DNA of 64,000 nucleotides, from positions 1 through 64,000 of the forward strand of contig JAKUQA010000004.1 in NCBI GenBank assembly GCA_022450525.1. The letters are read 5' to 3'. The notes under the pieces were generated by a model. It ran no database searches, was not told where the DNA came from, and saw only the letters and a program-made list of their open reading frames with translations. Source of the DNA: Dehalococcoidia bacterium (GTDB taxonomy: Bacteria; Chloroflexota; Dehalococcoidia; Lucifugimonadales; UBA6952). The position numbers were made by a program, and so were the translations under genes. The stretch's first letter is position 1. Every line of letters begins with the position of its first letter. Below, one piece after another: positions 62,985 to 64,000 of this stretch.

Positions 62985-64000
62985 ATGAACGAAATATCTA
63001 TACCTAAAGAACAAAAACGAAGACTGCTTGTAACTATATTAGCTGGCCATGGTTTAAAACACATGTTTAACGCAGCATTTTTTATACTACTGCCTGGAAT
63101 AAAAGAAGGTTTGTCATTAACAAATAGCCAAATAGGATTTATGTCATCAACAAGACAATTTGCTGGCGGTATTGCAAATATTCCTGCTGGTTATGTTGGT
63201 GATAAATACCCTCAAAAAGTCGCATTAATTCTTTCTTTGACAATTATAGTATTGGGAATATTCGCCTTTTTCTTAGGAATATCAAATACGTTTTTTATTG
63301 CCCTAATATTTTCGGGACTTTTTAGTGTAGTTATATCGTTTTACCACCCAGCTGCAATTGCTTCCCTTTCAAGAAATTTTGCAGATAGACGTGGTTTTGC
63401 AGTTTCATTACATGGAACAGGTGGAAGTATCGGAGAAACAGCTGCTCCAATTCTAGTTGGAGCTTTACTAAAATACACACCATTAATTTGGAGCAGTATA
63501 TTACAGATAAGCATAATACCAGCAATAGTTTTTGGAATATTAATGTACTTTCTATTAAAAAACATTCCTCAACAGCAGACATCTGAAAATTTAACCTTTA
63601 CAAAATTTGTATCTGGAGTTGGGGGCTTATTTAAAAACAAGAAACTACTGATTGTTTTATTAATTGCTGCTGGATTTGCTGGTGGTCAAGGCACAATGCT
63701 AACATTTCTACCTATATACATGGATGAAAATTTAGGTTTCTCTCCATTCAGATATGGGGTTTATATAACTCTTGCCAATGTTGGAGGCATAATTTCCCAA
63801 CCTATAATGGGCCATTTATCAGACAAATATAACAGAAAACTAATTCTAGCTCCTTCTCTGACAATCTTAGGTATGAGCTATATATGCCTTCTTACATCAA
63901 ATATTGTTCTATTCACCATCGTAATAATTATTATGGGCATTTTCTTGTTTCCTATGATGGCAATCTTAGTTGTATCAGCTACAGACTTAGTTGACTCAAA
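62985..64000 (+). CDS. MFS transporter, 3' end cut by window
   Basis: An open frame from ATG at 62985 runs to the window edge (338 codons, no stop). It opens MNEISIPKEQKRRLLV, then ILAGHGLKHMFNAAFFILLPGIK, a pattern seen in the fosmidomycin-resistance-like branch. Motif A lies at PAGYVGDKYPQKVAL, and the second half repeats GHLSDKYNRKLI. It starts 8 bp after the luciferase-like gene. Substrate unknown; C-terminus outside the window. Confidence 0.85.
   Translation, partial: MNEISIPKEQKRRLLVTILAGHGLKHMFNAAFFILLPGIKEGLSLTNSQIGFMSSTRQFAGGIANIPAGYVGDKYPQKVALILSLTIIVLGIFAFFLGISNTFFIALIFSGLFSVVISFYHPAAIASLSRNFADRRGFAVSLHGTGGSIGETAAPILVGALLKYTPLIWSSILQISIIPAIVFGILMYFLLKNIPQQQTSENLTFTKFVSGVGGLFKNKKLLIVLLIAAGFAGGQGTMLTFLPIYMDENLGFSPFRYGVYITLANVGGIISQPIMGHLSDKYNRKLILAPSLTILGMSYICLLTSNIVLFTIVIIIMGIFLFPMMAILVVSATDLVDS

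Overview
This window is AT-rich chromosomal DNA with short intergenic spaces and typical bacterial genes. It carries two tRNAs and no recognisable phage, insertion sequence or CRISPR. The gene mix is heavy in oxidative, CoA-linked catabolism and uptake: acyl-CoA dehydrogenase-like and luciferase-like flavoenzymes, Gfo/Idh/MocA and MmgE/PrpD proteins, crotonases, MaoC-type hotdog proteins and ten major facilitator (MFS) carriers. There are also DUF1501/DUF1800 proteins, NHL beta-propellers and threonine/proline-rich lipoproteins. Together these fit a free-living marine Chloroflexota of the SAR202 type. That is an inference from gene content; no rRNA or marker-gene phylogeny is available here.

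Layout. 1-7.2 kb: a truncated lipoprotein, a stomatin-like protein, a homocysteine methyltransferase-like enzyme, a membrane-linked methyltransferase, small membrane proteins, an aminotransferase, a DinB-like protein and an ABC-2 exporter. 7.2-10.4 kb: a tight operon with a Gal80-like oxidoreductase, a propeller that keeps the zinc and catalytic residues of peptidyl-alpha-hydroxyglycine lyase (PAL), a VOC protein and a zinc-ribbon miniprotein. 10.4-19.6 kb: malate synthase G, an RRM protein, YbaK, a large alpha/beta hydrolase, a D-2-hydroxyacid dehydrogenase, MmgE/PrpD and an AEC carrier. 19.6-25.7 kb: an MFS carrier, glutamate dehydrogenase, a nickel/cobalt-type carrier, two unusual lipoproteins and tRNA-Ser. 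25.7-33.4 kb: photolyase, a possibly decayed gap, MFS carriers, a MaoC-like pair, DUF445 and an acyl-CoA dehydrogenase-like flavoprotein. 33.4-39.4 kb: one long minus-strand cluster of DUF1800, DUF1501, NHL propeller, nucleotidyltransferase-like, HEPN, enoyl-CoA hydratase and TPR lipoprotein. 39.5-46.3 kb: tandem MFS duplicates, DUF454, a NYN-LOTUS protein opposite oligoribonuclease, and another MFS carrier. 46.3-50.5 kb: TauE/SafE, SDR, MOSC, TypA and a SEC-C miniprotein in a row. 50.5-57.8 kb: esterase, ACT-malic enzyme, cyclophilin, EamA and MFS carriers, and a membrane Fe-S heterodisulfide reductase-like protein. 57.8-64 kb: an acyl-CoA ligase/crotonase/PHP operon headed by tRNA-Pro, then a luciferase-like oxidoreductase and a truncated MFS gene.

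How the genes may work together. Uptake carriers feed oxidation and CoA-linked chemistry (ligase, hydratases, dehydrogenases). Malate synthase and malic enzyme then connect C2 and C4 units to central metabolism, and the Fe-S membrane protein is a plausible route for electrons to quinone. The strongest candidates for undescribed biology are the PAL-like propeller operon, the DUF1800-DUF1501-NHL-NTase-HEPN cluster (whose nucleotidyltransferase has lost its active site), and a lipoprotein joining a degenerate trypsin-like domain to a VHL-beta-like domain.
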